From positions 18,622,224 to 18,686,223 of the forward strand of contig JAKOON010000005.1 in assembly GCA_022577435.1 (NCBI GenBank): a stretch of 64,000 nt of DNA, in the 5' to 3' direction. Under the pieces are notes generated by a model. The model was given only the letters and a program-made list of their open reading frames with translations. It was not told the origin of the DNA and made no database searches. Numbering within the stretch: position 1 is the stretch's first letter; the number at the start of each line of letters is the position of its first letter. The position numbers and the translations under genes are program-made. This DNA comes from Embiotoca jacksoni. Lineage: Eukaryota > Chordata > Actinopteri > Embiotocidae. Below are positions 49,498 to 62,425 of this stretch, one piece after another.

Positions 49498-50530
49498 TGG
49501 AACAAGTACTGACATCATGAACTTAAATCATCAACAATATAAAAATACTCACCAAGTAAAAGTCCAGAATTTCTCCTTAGGTAAATCTGAAAAATGCAAT
49601 TAACCTTTAAAAGTTTAAGTTCTGTTTCTGCAGAAAAATGTGTAAGTGTAGGTATGAAGGTGAAGGTTATAAAGCCATGTGGTGAAGTATCAGTTCAGTG
49701 GTCCCCAATTTAAAGGGTACTGAAAGTATCAATGCCACTTTGTAGAAATATACATTTCAAGATGAAGTCCTGCATTCAAAATGTTAATAATATATGTTAT
49801 CATCATAATTACTAATGATCAAAAATAGTAGTCTATCTATAATTGAGATATGTTTCATTACTGTTTTATTATTATTAATGTAGGAGGATTTCAGCGCTGC
49901 ACAACACTGCTGCAGCTGGTGAAAGATTTTCCCCAGCTTAATATATGGCTGTACAATGTTATGTTGCCTGAGCTGATTGGCCTTTTTGCATGAAAAACCT
50001 GTAATGAAACCACTAACCATAATTTTTAAATGAATGCGGTGTTTCAGAATATCAATAATTTCTGCTGAAATGTAGTGAACAAATATAAAGTAGCTTAAAC
50101 TTGGATCCCTCGAGTAAAGTAAAGTAAAGGGTCATTGGAAGCTGCTAAAAAATTGTATGCATGTCTTCACATTTATTGCAACTTGTTACTAAGGACATTG
50201 AATAATCGTGGCTCTTTGGGCCTTAGAAAATATATTTAAATGGGAGGATCTGAGAGGTTTAGAGGGGAAATGAAGCTGGTGGAACCTGTAACAACCCAAA
50301 CTGTCGACATGTGGCGCATGGAAACTTTGTATCTGTGTGTTTGTAGTGGCTACAAATCAAAATAATTTGTAGCCACTACTATCTAAAAGTACCATATATT
50401 AAAACCTTATTGCATATGTAAAATCTAAATATATCTGTCCAATAAATGCAATAAAAAGTACAGTGTTTCTGTCTGAGATGCAATGGAATATAAAGTAGCA
50501 GAAAATACCTCAGGACTGATGGTGGGAAAT
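49498..50530. mobile_element. Related, diverged hAT-type repeat material
   Basis: Directly after the previous element the sequence again shows ACTGGAACAAGTACTGACAT, then CACCAAGTAAAAGTCC, AAGTCCTGCATTCAAAAT and, near 50480-50530, GCAATGGAATATAAAGTAGC and a GGTGGGAAATG end. These are the same motif types in a longer, more decayed copy or nested copies. Boundaries are approximate. Confidence 0.45.
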
Positions 50531-51618
50531 GTTTGCTTTATGGTTTGGTTTATGGATTAGCCATCACAAAGACAGTCCAGGGCTTAATGGTCAGAGACGT
50601 TTTGAAACTCCTGCTGAGGAATCACCTTTAGGGGACACTGAAGCTGCACAAGACGTGAGCAGATTAAGTATAGAGAGGAAAGAGGAAAGGGCTTGAATAG
50701 TTTATGAACAGTTTTATGGACTTGTGGTTGCTTTCAAAAGGGATTTTACTGCTCTCTTTACAACAGAGAGAACATAGAGCCCTGAATACTACTCTAACCA
50801 CTGTAGATCTTCGTAACTGTAAAGGGGATTCAGCCAGGTTTTACTGCACAGTGACCGACACGTATCTATAAACTGAAACAATCACATGAACATGTTGGCA
50901 GACTGCGCTTAAAAATAATAGAACAAATGCCAGAGAGCCACAACCAAGTGCTCCATCGTGACCTCCCACGTTCTATTTACCCTGTAGTGTTCTGTGCATT
51001 TTACATTGCCAATGTGTAGAAGATTACAAACTAATCTGAACCTACAAACAACATCGCTGGCATGCAGAGAAAACATGCTTTTCCTGGTATGTTCTTTATC
51101 ATTAATGAGCGTTGCTGCGGCCCCCTGTATGGGAGTATGTTTTGTGCAGCTCCCATTCTAAGCTCCCATCCTGCACCCTCGTTCCCACCCTCGACCTGTC
51201 AATCAAAGATCATGATTGAGCCCGGCTGGCAGGCAGTCAGTCATCAGTAAAGAAAGTGAGGCCTCATTCTGTGTCCGGACCTCCCCCCCTTTTCATGCCC
51301 CCTTGCGTCCTCAAGTTTTTCCATCTCACCTTCTCTGTGGCCTCTCAGTCCCTTTTTCCTCCCCTTCTGTCCCTGTACAGTGTCCCCCTTGTGGAAGTCA
51401 CATCTGTGCCCAGTGTCTGTCCAGAGGAAGGTAGACTTCTTTAAACATGGACATAAGGCCAGGTTACCTCAACCTCAGAGCAGAAGGCCTGGTATCATTT
51501 AAAAATAAGTCTGATTTAGTTTTAACAGGCCTTTGCATTTGTCCTTTAAGTGGCTGATGAATAAACATGAGTAAAGTTGGGGCGGGAACTGCACGGGGTA
51601 GCATGAGAGGAGGCCCCG

Positions 51619-51621
<3 letters not shown>

Positions 51622-51657
<36 letters not shown>
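51622..51657. repeat. (GT)n microsatellite
   Basis: About 18 GT units, followed by a G9 run at about 51661-51669. Confidence 0.95.
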
Positions 51658-51658
<1 letters not shown>

Positions 51659-53522
51659 TTGGGGGGGGGTATCGAGGGCAATGGGTGAGCCTTTCTTCCC
51701 AGCAGGGCTGCATCTCGTTTAATTGGAGCACTTGTGGCACCATTACCTCCTTTACTCAAACACGTTACTGATGACAAAAGAAAACAGCGCTAAGCCTGCC
51801 TTTGTTAGCAAGGAGACGGGATGAGGAGATGGATTCCTCGCTGCAACTCATGTGTGGGAATCATCCACACTCCCACCATGAGCTGCTTCTGCTGCTGCTT
51901 GTGACCACAGAGTGATGGACAGAAAGGCTGCTTATCAGAAATAAACTGTGGTGAAACTATATTTAGTATTTGTAGACAAACTGGGCCTCATGTTCTCTAT
52001 TGGAAGATTGTTTCTGTCAGAACAAATCTGGCACTGCACATTTCTACCCATAAATGTGCAAACGAATGCACTTATATTGAGTGAATGACTTCACAGGAAT
52101 TCTCCTGACCAATCAATTTAAAATGATTGACTCCGGCATACGAGTTCAGCCCTGTGAGGGACTTTGCTCTTTTGCTACACTTTGACCCAAGGTGACGATG
52201 ATAAGGCTGGTGTCTTGTTTTTGGTCACCACAGTGTCCCCAGAGAGCAATAAGGGTGTGACCTTTAGCCTCAGTCCGACCCCGCTCAAGAGGGGACGCTG
52301 AGGGGCTCTTCAATGAGGGAAATACATGACCTCTCTGGCTTTTTAATCAGTAAATCTATAATTATTTAATCCATTGTTTAATGCAAAATTTTATTTTAAA
52401 GTGGTTAAATTACAAAAAAAATAAAAAATATTGTAGAGATGTAGGTATAACACATTATGTCATTGCAATAGTTTATTAATAATTCTTCATTAATTTTCAA
52501 AATGACCTTACAATTAACAGACTTTTAAAACAGTATGACGAGTATAGTACTGTGTATAATTTCTAAATGTACAAATATCAGCTTTTGAAAATATCATTAA
52601 TTTTCAGATCAATAAGTCTTGTAACACATTATAAGCAGGTATGTGTTAATTAATGTATTCATCAATAACTATAATTCCTGATGACCCAGAAGTGAAAAAT
52701 GTTCTGCTGGACTACACTTAGTGTCTTAAAAATCATTTACTAAGTGCTCATATGTTTCTAATAAACAAGAAGTGTTAAGGTAAGGTGTTACCAAATATTC
52801 TTTGTCACAGCATAACTTAGTTCAAAACAAATATCACAGCTTTTATGTTTTAAAATTCATAATCAGTAACCTGATAAATAACTCTCATTGTCAAAATTCT
52901 CCATGACGACACCCAAAAATGATTCACGTTCTGTTTTAATGCAGCTATGCAAATAAACACAGAACAGAAGAAGCTAAATCTGCCTGGAAGTCTGTGTATT
53001 CTCTTCAGATTTTTTACCTGCAACTAGTTTCGTCACTCAGACTGAAACAATTTAGATGAGAAGAACAAAGAGGTGAACTCTCCAGTGGAAAATCGTACAA
53101 GTGTAACTCAACGTTTGAAGCAAATGTGCCTTTAAATAGTGTTTTGTGTAAATTTGACTCTGAATTTATACATGAGCCAAAACAATCCAAGATAATGCTA
53201 TTTAATAGAATATTTGACTGAATAGGAATTGATTTAAACGTATAATAAATGAAAGATCTTATTCAGCTGGCAGATACACATTTAAAAAAAAAACTAATTT
53301 AAACAAACTAAGCCAATCAAGATTTTAAATGCAGTTATAAACTGACAATTACCAAAGTATTAATTGATATATCAATATTTCACATCATATTATACTGTAT
53401 TAAAAAGAGCTGGTGTTGACTGGTGTTAATTGTATCAAATTAATATTTCAGTCCAGCGGGAGAATTAAAGAAAGGAAAAAAGTGCCATGCAGGCAGGAAT
53501 CCATCAGGATCGAGGCCTAGCA

Positions 53523-56500
53523 TCAGTTCTGCTCCATGGTGAAATTTGACACCGCTCTGGGGAAAGAAATACATCACGTGTGAAAAACAATGACACTTCA
53601 GAGAACACGTAGCTCATTGTATATATGTAAATATCATCACATCAAATCATATCTTTAAATAAAGTGTGGTGGCTTTCATTTGTGACTTGTCCTGTAGATG
53701 TTCCTGTGCTCATTATGAAACAGGCTGGATTACACTGAAATTAAAATTCAATCATTAAAATATTATCTGATTGGAAAGCTCTGCTCATGTTTTCTAGTAG
53801 TATCATTTTTATTTCCACTGTAAACATGACTGCTGTTGCATAACCTCAAGGTCACTTCGAGGAGACAAATATGTGGAGCTGTGCTGTGAAAAACACCCAT
53901 CAACAAACAGCTCAGGTGAGCTTCACTTGGAAGCACAGGATCTGCGTCAGCGCTTCATAATCTTGCCCATGCTGAGCGGTTGGGACAGTCTGTGTGTCTC
54001 TGTGGTGTCATGCTGTCTACAACCAAAAATATTAAAAAAAAAAAACAAAGATATTACCAACAAAAGGCAGGAAGCACAATGAGCCACATTCAGTCCCTCA
54101 CGTTGGGCTCTGCTGCCCCCAAGAGGACAGTGATTGCAACATATTTTCTCAACAACAAAGGTAGCGGCTGCACTTTGTTTGCTATGAGAATAGCATATTT
54201 CCATGGCCAGAACGATGTTGACAGATAAACGAAACAGATACTTACACATCTTTGTTCTGCATGTGGTTGTTGTACTGCAGGATTGATGGGATGCCCTCGT
54301 CATCTTCTGGTAACTGTAGGCAGAATTTAAACACTGTGATGCCAGGGGGAAAACAATACGCATGCAGACTACTATAAACAAAGATTGTTTAATGTCCGAA
54401 AATTTGACCAGAAAATTTGACCAGTTTCTTGAGGCGATAGAATGACATTTGATCATTTGGAAATGTAAATAAAAGGGTTGGAAAAAAGCCTCAGGGAAAT
54501 ATGACAAAACAGTGAAATGTTTCCAATGGCAAAGACCAAAATGTGTTTTTTTTCCATTTGTGTATCTCCTAAAAGTCATTTTAAAAACAAAACCATTAAA
54601 ACTTGTGTATTCTTTGTGATATGTTTTGGTCATTCTGCGCAACTTGGCTGAATTACTGACTGAATTGTGACTTGGTATTACTAATGCTCTATGTAGATTT
54701 AAGGATCTGCCTCTCACCTCCCAGTACGGCTCATCATCAAAGCAGTTGTCATCTGCAGGATCTCCCCAGATAGGTAATCTTAAAATAAAACCTTAAAAGA
54801 AGAATAAAAAGAAAGTAAAAATCCAGACACAGACAACACACCTATCTGTGTAAACACACCTGTCTTATTCAAACACACTGACATCCCAGTTATTAAAGTA
54901 CATATTTACAGTTATTCTGTGAAACTGATAGGGGTTTGATAAACCTAACAGTGTCGTGTTACCTACCGACAAGGATGCCTCCGCCTATACCAAAGCAGAT
55001 AGCCACACAGAGGCCTGCTGCCTGGTGACCGCCCTGCTTTGCAGGTACCATGTTTTCGAAATCATCCTTAAAGTCAAAGGTGTTGATCAGCCTGTAATAC
55101 AAAAAACATTCTTTTTTTTACAGAACATAAAATACATTTGGTTGCAAGAATACAAATATTACTAATATCAATGATTGACAGGAAAAGCAGCCATGGCCTC
55201 TGGCTGCTGGTTTGTAAGCAAAGAAAAACTCACCCTTCCCTGCCATAAACGGACTCTGTTGCAGCTGCGGCAGTAATGGCGCCCACAATACCACCTATGA
55301 CTCCTGGCATGGCATGGAGGTTGTGGATTCCACATGTGTCCTGGATCTTCAGGTACTTCTCCATGAATGGCTGAAAGAGACAAATGGGGTCACTGAGTTT
55401 TGCTTGAGTTTAAGAATACGCAGATTATGACTGACTGTCGACTTCAGAGCAGTAAAAACAGTAGAAGTAACGAGTGGCAGATTTAGGAAAACACCAAAGC
55501 CTTTCAACAGTAATCCAACCAAGACAAATATAAACTAAATTGAAACTAAATAAGTAAATGAAAATTGTAAAATATATTTTAGATAAGCACATTTTCATAC
55601 ACTTAAAGTGTTTTGCAATTTCAAAGACACTAGGCCTTTTTGTAGCTCATTACCTGTATTGAATAATGATAACTTAAAACTAAATTGTAGCTTATCTCAT
55701 AATAGCTTGAGCACAATGGAAGAAGTTCATACAGAGAGGTAGATATATCCAAGTGTGGAGAGGATACCACAGCAAAACCCCACGATAAGAGAGCCATAGG
55801 GCATCAGCATGAACTCCGCTGCTGTTCCTACGGCAACGCCTCCAGCAAGTGTGGAGTTCTGAATGTGAACCTGAGAAACAGGTGCAGAAGGAAAACATAT
55901 CTTGTGTTAATAACAGAGGAAATTGTCTTCAGTATGCAGTTACAACAAATGTTGGAGTTTGCTCAGGTGGGACAAATGTCTGGCAAGTAATTTTGGATAA
56001 TTTTCTTCTTCCGCATTGCAGCTTTACAAATATACACATTGCACCATGTCTAGTTTTCCATGCTTCTGAAAGAGGCTGGAAACAGCGATAGTAGTGAGGA
56101 CGGTCGAGGCCAAAGCCAGATAGGTGTTGATGGCGGCTCTGTGCTGCCCGTCTCCGTGATCTGTGATAGCTGAGTTAAAGCTGGGCCAGAACATCCACAG
56201 GAAGAGGGTGCCTGTGCAGAAAGCAGGGTGGAGACACCGGTGAAATCAGTGCCTTCAGAATAATGGGAAGTATTGTGAGAGGAAAAGGAAATCTCATCAA
56301 TCAATAGCAAATCTATGTATGACTCACCAATCATAGCAAAGACGTCTGAGTGGTAGACAGAGCCCTGCAGACGGCTGCTCTGGTCCATGTCCGGCCGATA
56401 CAGCATCCATGACACGGCAAGACCATAATAACCTCCAAATGTGTGGATCACCATGGAGCCACCAGCATCTCTGGCCTTTAGGAATGAAAATATTGGCATT

Positions 56501-59500
56501 AGTTGTAATAGCAATGTAAACATTTGTTAAGCTATTAAATATTAATATTAGACTAAAAGATGAAAATCTACTGTGGTGCCAAAAATTCTGATTTATTAAT
56601 TCATCACATTAAGTTCATCTTCAACATAATCACTATTATTTTGTGTTTCTCCCCATTTTTCATCACTATCTATAACAAGAAGTAGATTCTAAGTTGTTTA
56701 TACTCCAGATGTGGTGAAACTCCGTAGCGTCATGTCAGTGTCCTACTATGGGATTACAATGATGCTACTAAGTGGTTACTTTAGCAGCTGCAAGGTGCCT
56801 TTCATTAAAAAATAATCAAACAGAACAATGTACCCGTCTGACATCCATATATGTCGCAGAATTTATAGGATATCTCTACTGCAAGTCTGAGATTTTGGTT
56901 GGCTGTAGCAACATTGTCAGCAAAGTCACGTGATTGATTGTTACAACTTACATGTATGAGATTCAGGATAATATATTCCTCTACAGCAAACAGTGTGACC
57001 CCAAACAAAGTCAAAACCATCAGCTGGACTGGACTGACTTTACCCAGCAATGCCCCAAAGGCAATCAAGCAGCTGGCCACACAGAAATCAGCATTGATCA
57101 GGCTGAGGAGGTAAAACAGAAAAATTTAGTGAAATAAATCGATACCAGATCATTAGTAATGTGTGCTGATCAAATAGGGGACATTTTTAAATCGTAAACC
57201 TTTCCAGGAGTCACTGAACCAAACAGTTACCTAATGTTGAACACTGAACAACTTAAACACTCTTATGTACACAAAGACCTATCAGTGACTTGGCTACACT
57301 TCAACAGTATCATCATTTCGCATTAGTGTGAGTTTCTGTTTACTTTCCAAACACAAACACTCACTCGAACGCAACTGGAAATACCTTGGTAACATTGTGT
57401 CAGTGATACTGGTGTCTCTGTCTCACTTTTTTCTTCTGCAAACCATGCAGGTGGAAACATAATTCCCAGAGGACACATATTTCCCAGAAGTTAAACCAAA
57501 GAACAAAAAGTGACGTCACTTTCTAGTGTTGTGACCTTTTATGAAATATCACTGAGATCCAAGGGTCTGTTGTTGGCTGTATACCATCGTCAAAATGAAT
57601 AATATGAGAGGATCATTTGAACTCTTAGACAATAAAACTCAACAATTACTTTTCAATTCCAATTTTGATCTTCCCATCAGTGTCCAGTGAGTGGAACCAG
57701 CCCTGCATCAACAGTGCCCATTGGAGACCGAAGGCAGCGATGAGGAAGTTGAAACCCACTGCGCCGAAGCTGTACCGCTTAAGAAACGTCATCAGGAAGC
57801 CAAATCCGACAAAGATCATCACATGGACATCTTGGAAACCTGTAAGAGAAAGACCAGAGGATGAGGCAGGTGAGAGGGAATGGACCTGTGAAGGGCTAAA
57901 GGGACGGCTCAGTGGCTCAATGGTCGTAATATTTTTCCTGAAGTGAAAGAAATACATGGATTTGATCCCAAACACATTTTAGACGATGGTTTAATACCTC
58001 TTACTGTCTACAAACATAAAACTATAAGTAAATGTGTTATGGACTGCCTCACTGCCCAGTATCAAATATACATTACAGTCTGTGAGCAAAGGCAGCAAAA
58101 GAATGGAAAGTAGAAGCTGAGACAGCTTACAATGTGTCCACATCCAAACAAATTGGAAGCAAATTAAGAAATAAAATAAATACTTTGGAATTTAGAAAAG
58201 ATTTGTGAAGCAGCCCGACTTTTTTCCCGGTCATGTTAGGATATTAAGTGTTTAAGTTGTTTTTGTCACACTGTACTTTAGTGTAAAATTATTACCCATG
58301 CTTGTGTCTCTTTGGAATGGGTGTATGAAACAAAACGAATTGTGTCATAATATCAAATAACAACTACACCCAACAATCTCTTTGTTATTTGCTTACTCGG
58401 ATACTTGTGGGTATAAGACCTTTTATCTTGTAAATAATAGATTCTTTCTAAATACATACTTATGAATGAATTCACACTCCTGTGGAGAAACTGTATACAG
58501 ACAGTTTGATTTTACAACAAGACACCACAGTGCAGGTAACATGAGGGCATCTTGGATAATCACATGCACATGACATGACTCAAGGACGTTTCAGTATGTA
58601 TTTACTGTTCCTTGCTGATTAGACATGGATATGTTGCTATATCAAGATACTTTATACGGGCTCTAATCCTTGACCCGTAAAGGGACAAAAAATATCTCTG
58701 AAACAGACATAGCGGTAAAAAAACTGAAGAGGGCACGAATGAAACTCTCATGTAACTGAAGCCTCTGAAGCACAAATAAGACCTGCACCAAATTAGGGAC
58801 CAACTATTTAATTCAAAATTATGTTTCTTTTGGAAATAAATTCATGGACTTAGAGGCCCATACATACATATACAGGTGTGTGTTTATATGTAAAAAAGCA
58901 CAAGTAAAACACTGGAAAGAAACAAATATAAATACATTTAAAGGTTCCACTTTTCAACCTTTTCCATGTTGTATTTTCAGTCTTGGTATCCATAAAAATA
59001 TATTTTTGTGGTTTTAAGTACCAAAAACCATCTCTATATAGTTTTACATCTCATCTCTTAAGCTCTACCAACAACGGGCTGTTTTGTGTCTCTGTCTTTA
59101 AGGCACATTTATATCAGTGACACTCACCTCTGATTAGCTGACTGTTTCTGTAAGAGACACATGCCCAGGCCAGCCACGTTTTCTTTTGGCTTGTAGCTTT
59201 GCTAGCCCCTCGACAGAATAATCACTCTGTGATTTCTTCAACATAAAAAGTTTGACATTTGGCCTTGCTGAGGGCGGACAATTGACATGAGCTTGAGTTT
59301 GTGACATCACAAACTTATGGAAGTCCAAACGGTTCTGTTGCTGAACAGGAGCTGTGTGCATTTCTCTGTGGACTGAGCGTATTGACACTTTCACGGTAGC
59401 ACCTAGAGCTGCTTTATAATCTAAAAAGAAATGGAAATCTGAATTTATACAATATGGACCCTTCAAATAACTTTAATCACAGACCACATGACTCCATTAC

Positions 59501-60836
59501 AACTGAGTATCTCAATCTGCCAAGAAAGACCATTCGATGGGCTTGAAACCTTCAAAAACTAAAAGTAATTACTGAACAAGCACAAATATAAAGATTTGCT
59601 AAAACAGCAAAAACATATTTACAAAAAACATAAATATATCAAGCAACTATTCAAACAGAGGAGTGACAAAGAGCTTGGTCTGCTGTTGAACATTTTAATT
59701 TACAGCTACATGTGGAGCAGTTGGCTCTTCTTCGTGAGCCCCCTAATATCTGTGATAACCAGGAAACAACAATATGTGGATACCAGCATTTGGCAGTCCG
59801 TATTATTTACAGCATAACACTGGAGCCGCCAGACACGTTTCAGGGACTTTAAAACACAATAGTTTCCATAGACAAATTTGCAACACCCAACCGACTGTGG
59901 TTAACACTCGATCACACCCGAGTCAATGCATTTTTTACAGGCAACAAAGGCTTCAGATGGTTTAGACTGTCTTCATGTCAACACTGACAATGGACGCTGT
60001 GCTGGAAAACCAGGTACCGTGACTAAAAGATCGGGTCTTATTGGCCTCAGATGCAAACTGTGTCAGGACAGACATTTATCATCTGACATCCAACACCACA
60101 TCTGAGATGGTTTTATCATAGCCTGACACTGACACTGTGAGTTGCAGGTGTGCTCACAGTACAACCACAACTTTACAATACACTCTCTTTAATCCAAACA
60201 AACCACTGCATGACCAAAGTTGTTTTTAATCCAGACAGGGAATTAAATGTGGACCTGTCAGCTATACAGTTCAATTTGAAAAAGTCTCAGGGGAGTCAAA
60301 CCTCCGGGGAAATATGCACCTGCGGGTGTCAGATCCTTGTCAGCAATGTGGGAATAACACAAAAGGTCAACACAATCTGAGAACTATCATCAACCTGGTA
60401 ACGCAAAAAGAAATCTTACTACGATAAAAAAAAAGACAATTTACAGCCATATATATATAAAATAATAAGAGACATCTAAATGTTCATAAATATGTATCCT
60501 TAAAGCGCTTCGAGACAAAAAAAATTAAGACATCAAAGTGTTTCTTCAGAAATTAGACATTTGTTTAAGAGAAAATTTAAAAAAAAAAGAAGAAAAAAAA
60601 TGAAGTCACTTACTTGGATATCTGAAGTAGAAGTCATTCTCAATGTCACTTGATATATTTTCAGCTGTTTTGTACTCTATCCAGTGCGCATCTGATTCGT
60701 CATTGTATCGAATAAAAACCCCGAACAAGATGATCATGGCTGTTTGCCACACAATGCAAACCGCTGGAAGACTGATGCGAACATTGGTATTCTTTTGACG
60801 GTCACACAACTCCCTGAAGCTTTGAACACCACCCAT
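53523..60836 (-). CDS. rhcg: Rhesus-type C glycoprotein, ammonia channel (Rhcg/Rhcg1 type)
   Basis: Rhcg is a plasma-membrane trimer that conducts ammonia, in fish mainly for excretion at gill and kidney. Exons in gene order: 60836-60614, 57839-57650, 57102-56952, 56475-56328, 56211-56045, 55870-55733, 55370-55234, 55091-54967, 54791-54718, 54313-54246, 53556-53523. They total 1455 bp, in frame, 484 aa (human 479). Exon 1 encodes the first membrane segment (SLPAVCIVWQTAMIILFGVF) and an extracellular loop with N-glycosylation site AENISSD. FQDVHVMIFVGFGFLMTFL and ENLINADFCVAS follow. The pore acid and first pore histidine are in ARDAGGSMVIHTFGG; the second is in CGIHNLHAMPGVIGG. The tail ends AVSNFTMEQN, as in fish Rhcg1. 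The fish a/b paralogue cannot be settled by eye. Intron 1 (2.8 kb) holds no second gene that I can see. Confidence 0.97.
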
Positions 60837-62053
60837 CCTTTCTGTCTAGTTTAGATCTTTAAAAACAACAAAAAAGAGTCTCTAGACAGCTGAATTATTC
60901 AGTTGAGCTGCCGTTTGCAAAAGTGAGAGACACTTTCAAGGCCTGAGCATCTTAAGTTCAAGTTCAGGGTCTGCTGTGAGGACACTCCCACAGTCACTCC
61001 CTCCACGCTGCACATGGAGTTTACTCAAATTTTCAGTCGAGGACATGTGCTTTAAGGAAGTTTAGATCTTTTGATTCTACTGGAGTGCTTTAATTTGTTA
61101 TATATTTATACTTTTAACAGTTATAGACACAAACACAAGACCAAAACATCAAATTCTTCTGCTACTCAGGGTGTGTGATCAGAGGAAACATGGTTACATG
61201 CCTTACATTCTGATCACACGTGAAAAACAAGATATTTACTGTGACATCTTGCAAACAGACTTTGTTGCTTTGATGCGTCTGCTGAAGTTACACAAGGTTG
61301 CAATAAACTAGAGGGATCACTCCCTTTGAAATATTCCCGAAACATCCTCCCTCAACACAAACACGCTTTGCATGTCAGACCAAGAAATACAGTCAAACAC
61401 GTGAAGCTTTTCTCATCAGCAAATATACAAACAGGCTTCTGTCGGAGGGGTGGGGAGCACTCGCACCTTCTTTGTACAGGAGCAGGTCCTGTGAAGCATT
61501 AACTGTAAATAATGCGCACCATGCTGGGCCCCATTAGAAAAAGGTATGACAGGTTTGACTCAGCCAAACATCACAGACAGGTTTCAAGGTTGAGACAAGT
61601 GTCCTCTTATTTCTTTTAGTTTTTTTTTTCAAACAAACGTGTCTATATTCTGCACTGCTGTGCAAGCTTATCTCATTATAATCAATTTTATATTTAATTT
61701 TAATTGTTCAAAGAACTCAGTATTGCAAGTAGATTAATCAATCTGTATTAATTAAAACTGCATGGTTCTGCCCAATATGAAAATACACAATATACATGAT
61801 TGGCAGCTGCTGAAGATGTTTGAGCTTAAACTAGATAAAGTAAAGTGGAAATAAAGTTAATTCATCCACAGAGAAGTGTTTTATGCAGGAGAGTGTGATA
61901 ATATTTAAAGAAACAGCTCAACATTTTGGTACAAACAAATACGCCCATTTGATTTATGAGTTATGACGCATGTGCACATGTGTACAGTGAGTATGCCGCA
62001 GGAGCAGCCAGTTAGCTGAATTTAGCCTAAACAAAGGAAACAAAGGTAAACAG
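60837..62053. promoter_or_regulatory. rhcg upstream region
   Basis: This is the 5' flank of rhcg, on its minus-strand upstream side. No TATA box or non-coding exon could be assigned. The only structure noted is AT-rich unique DNA. Confidence 0.3.
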
Positions 62054-62425
62054 CAGTGGTGGAAGTACATTTACTCAAGTAATAGTACAATTGAGGTATT
62101 TCCAGTTGACCCCTCTGATTTATCTGCTGTCCCTGTTTATAAAACTGCTCATAAAGTAATTTGAACTAGCTCCACCTGCAGCAGCTACAACAGTCACACT
62201 GATGCTTCACTATAAATAAACTACTGTCTTAAATAATAATAATATATCATTTAGAGCGCCCAAACCAGTACTTTTACTTTTATACTTAAACTACATTTGG
62301 CTGCTAATACTTTTGTACTTTTACATAAGTGGATTTTTTTTTTCATGCAGGACTTTTACTTGTAATGGAGTATTTTTATATTGCTGTATTTTACTTCAGT
62401 ACAGGATCTTAATGTACCACCACTG
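62054..62425. mobile_element. Non-autonomous hAT-type element with target-site duplication
   Basis: Termini CAGTGGTGGAAGTACATTTA (left) and its diverged inverse ending TACCACCACTG (right) form the inverted repeats. The flanking 8-mers GTAAACAG (62046-62053) and GCAAACAG (62426-62433) match at 7 of 8 positions, as expected for an 8-bp hAT target duplication. No transposase is encoded. It is related to the element at 49114-49497. Confidence 0.8.

Larger units (their letters stand above)
34570..53500. other. Gene-poor interval between mir-9-3 and rhcg
   Basis: About 19 kb without a recognisable protein-coding exon chain. It holds seven simple-sequence tracts, a probable terminal exon of the mir-9 host RNA near 40.4 kb, hAT-type repeats at 49.1-50.5 kb and several complex, less AT-rich islands (about 35.7-36.5, 37.6-38.0, 41.5-41.75, 42.8-43.1, 46.5-47.0, 48.6-49.1 and 51.1-51.4 kb). 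The islands could be regulatory, given the neighbouring developmental microRNA, but conservation cannot be judged from one sequence. Confidence 0.5.

Noticed and set aside
53947..54717. 256-codon open frame on the minus strand
   Set aside because: It runs through rhcg exon 10 (in a different frame) and the introns on both sides of it; the real exons explain the region and the frame has no family resemblance.
59134..59466. 110-codon minus-strand frame in rhcg intron 1
   Set aside because: No splice sites in phase with exons 1 and 2 and no resemblance to Rh proteins; exon 1 joins exon 2 directly in frame.
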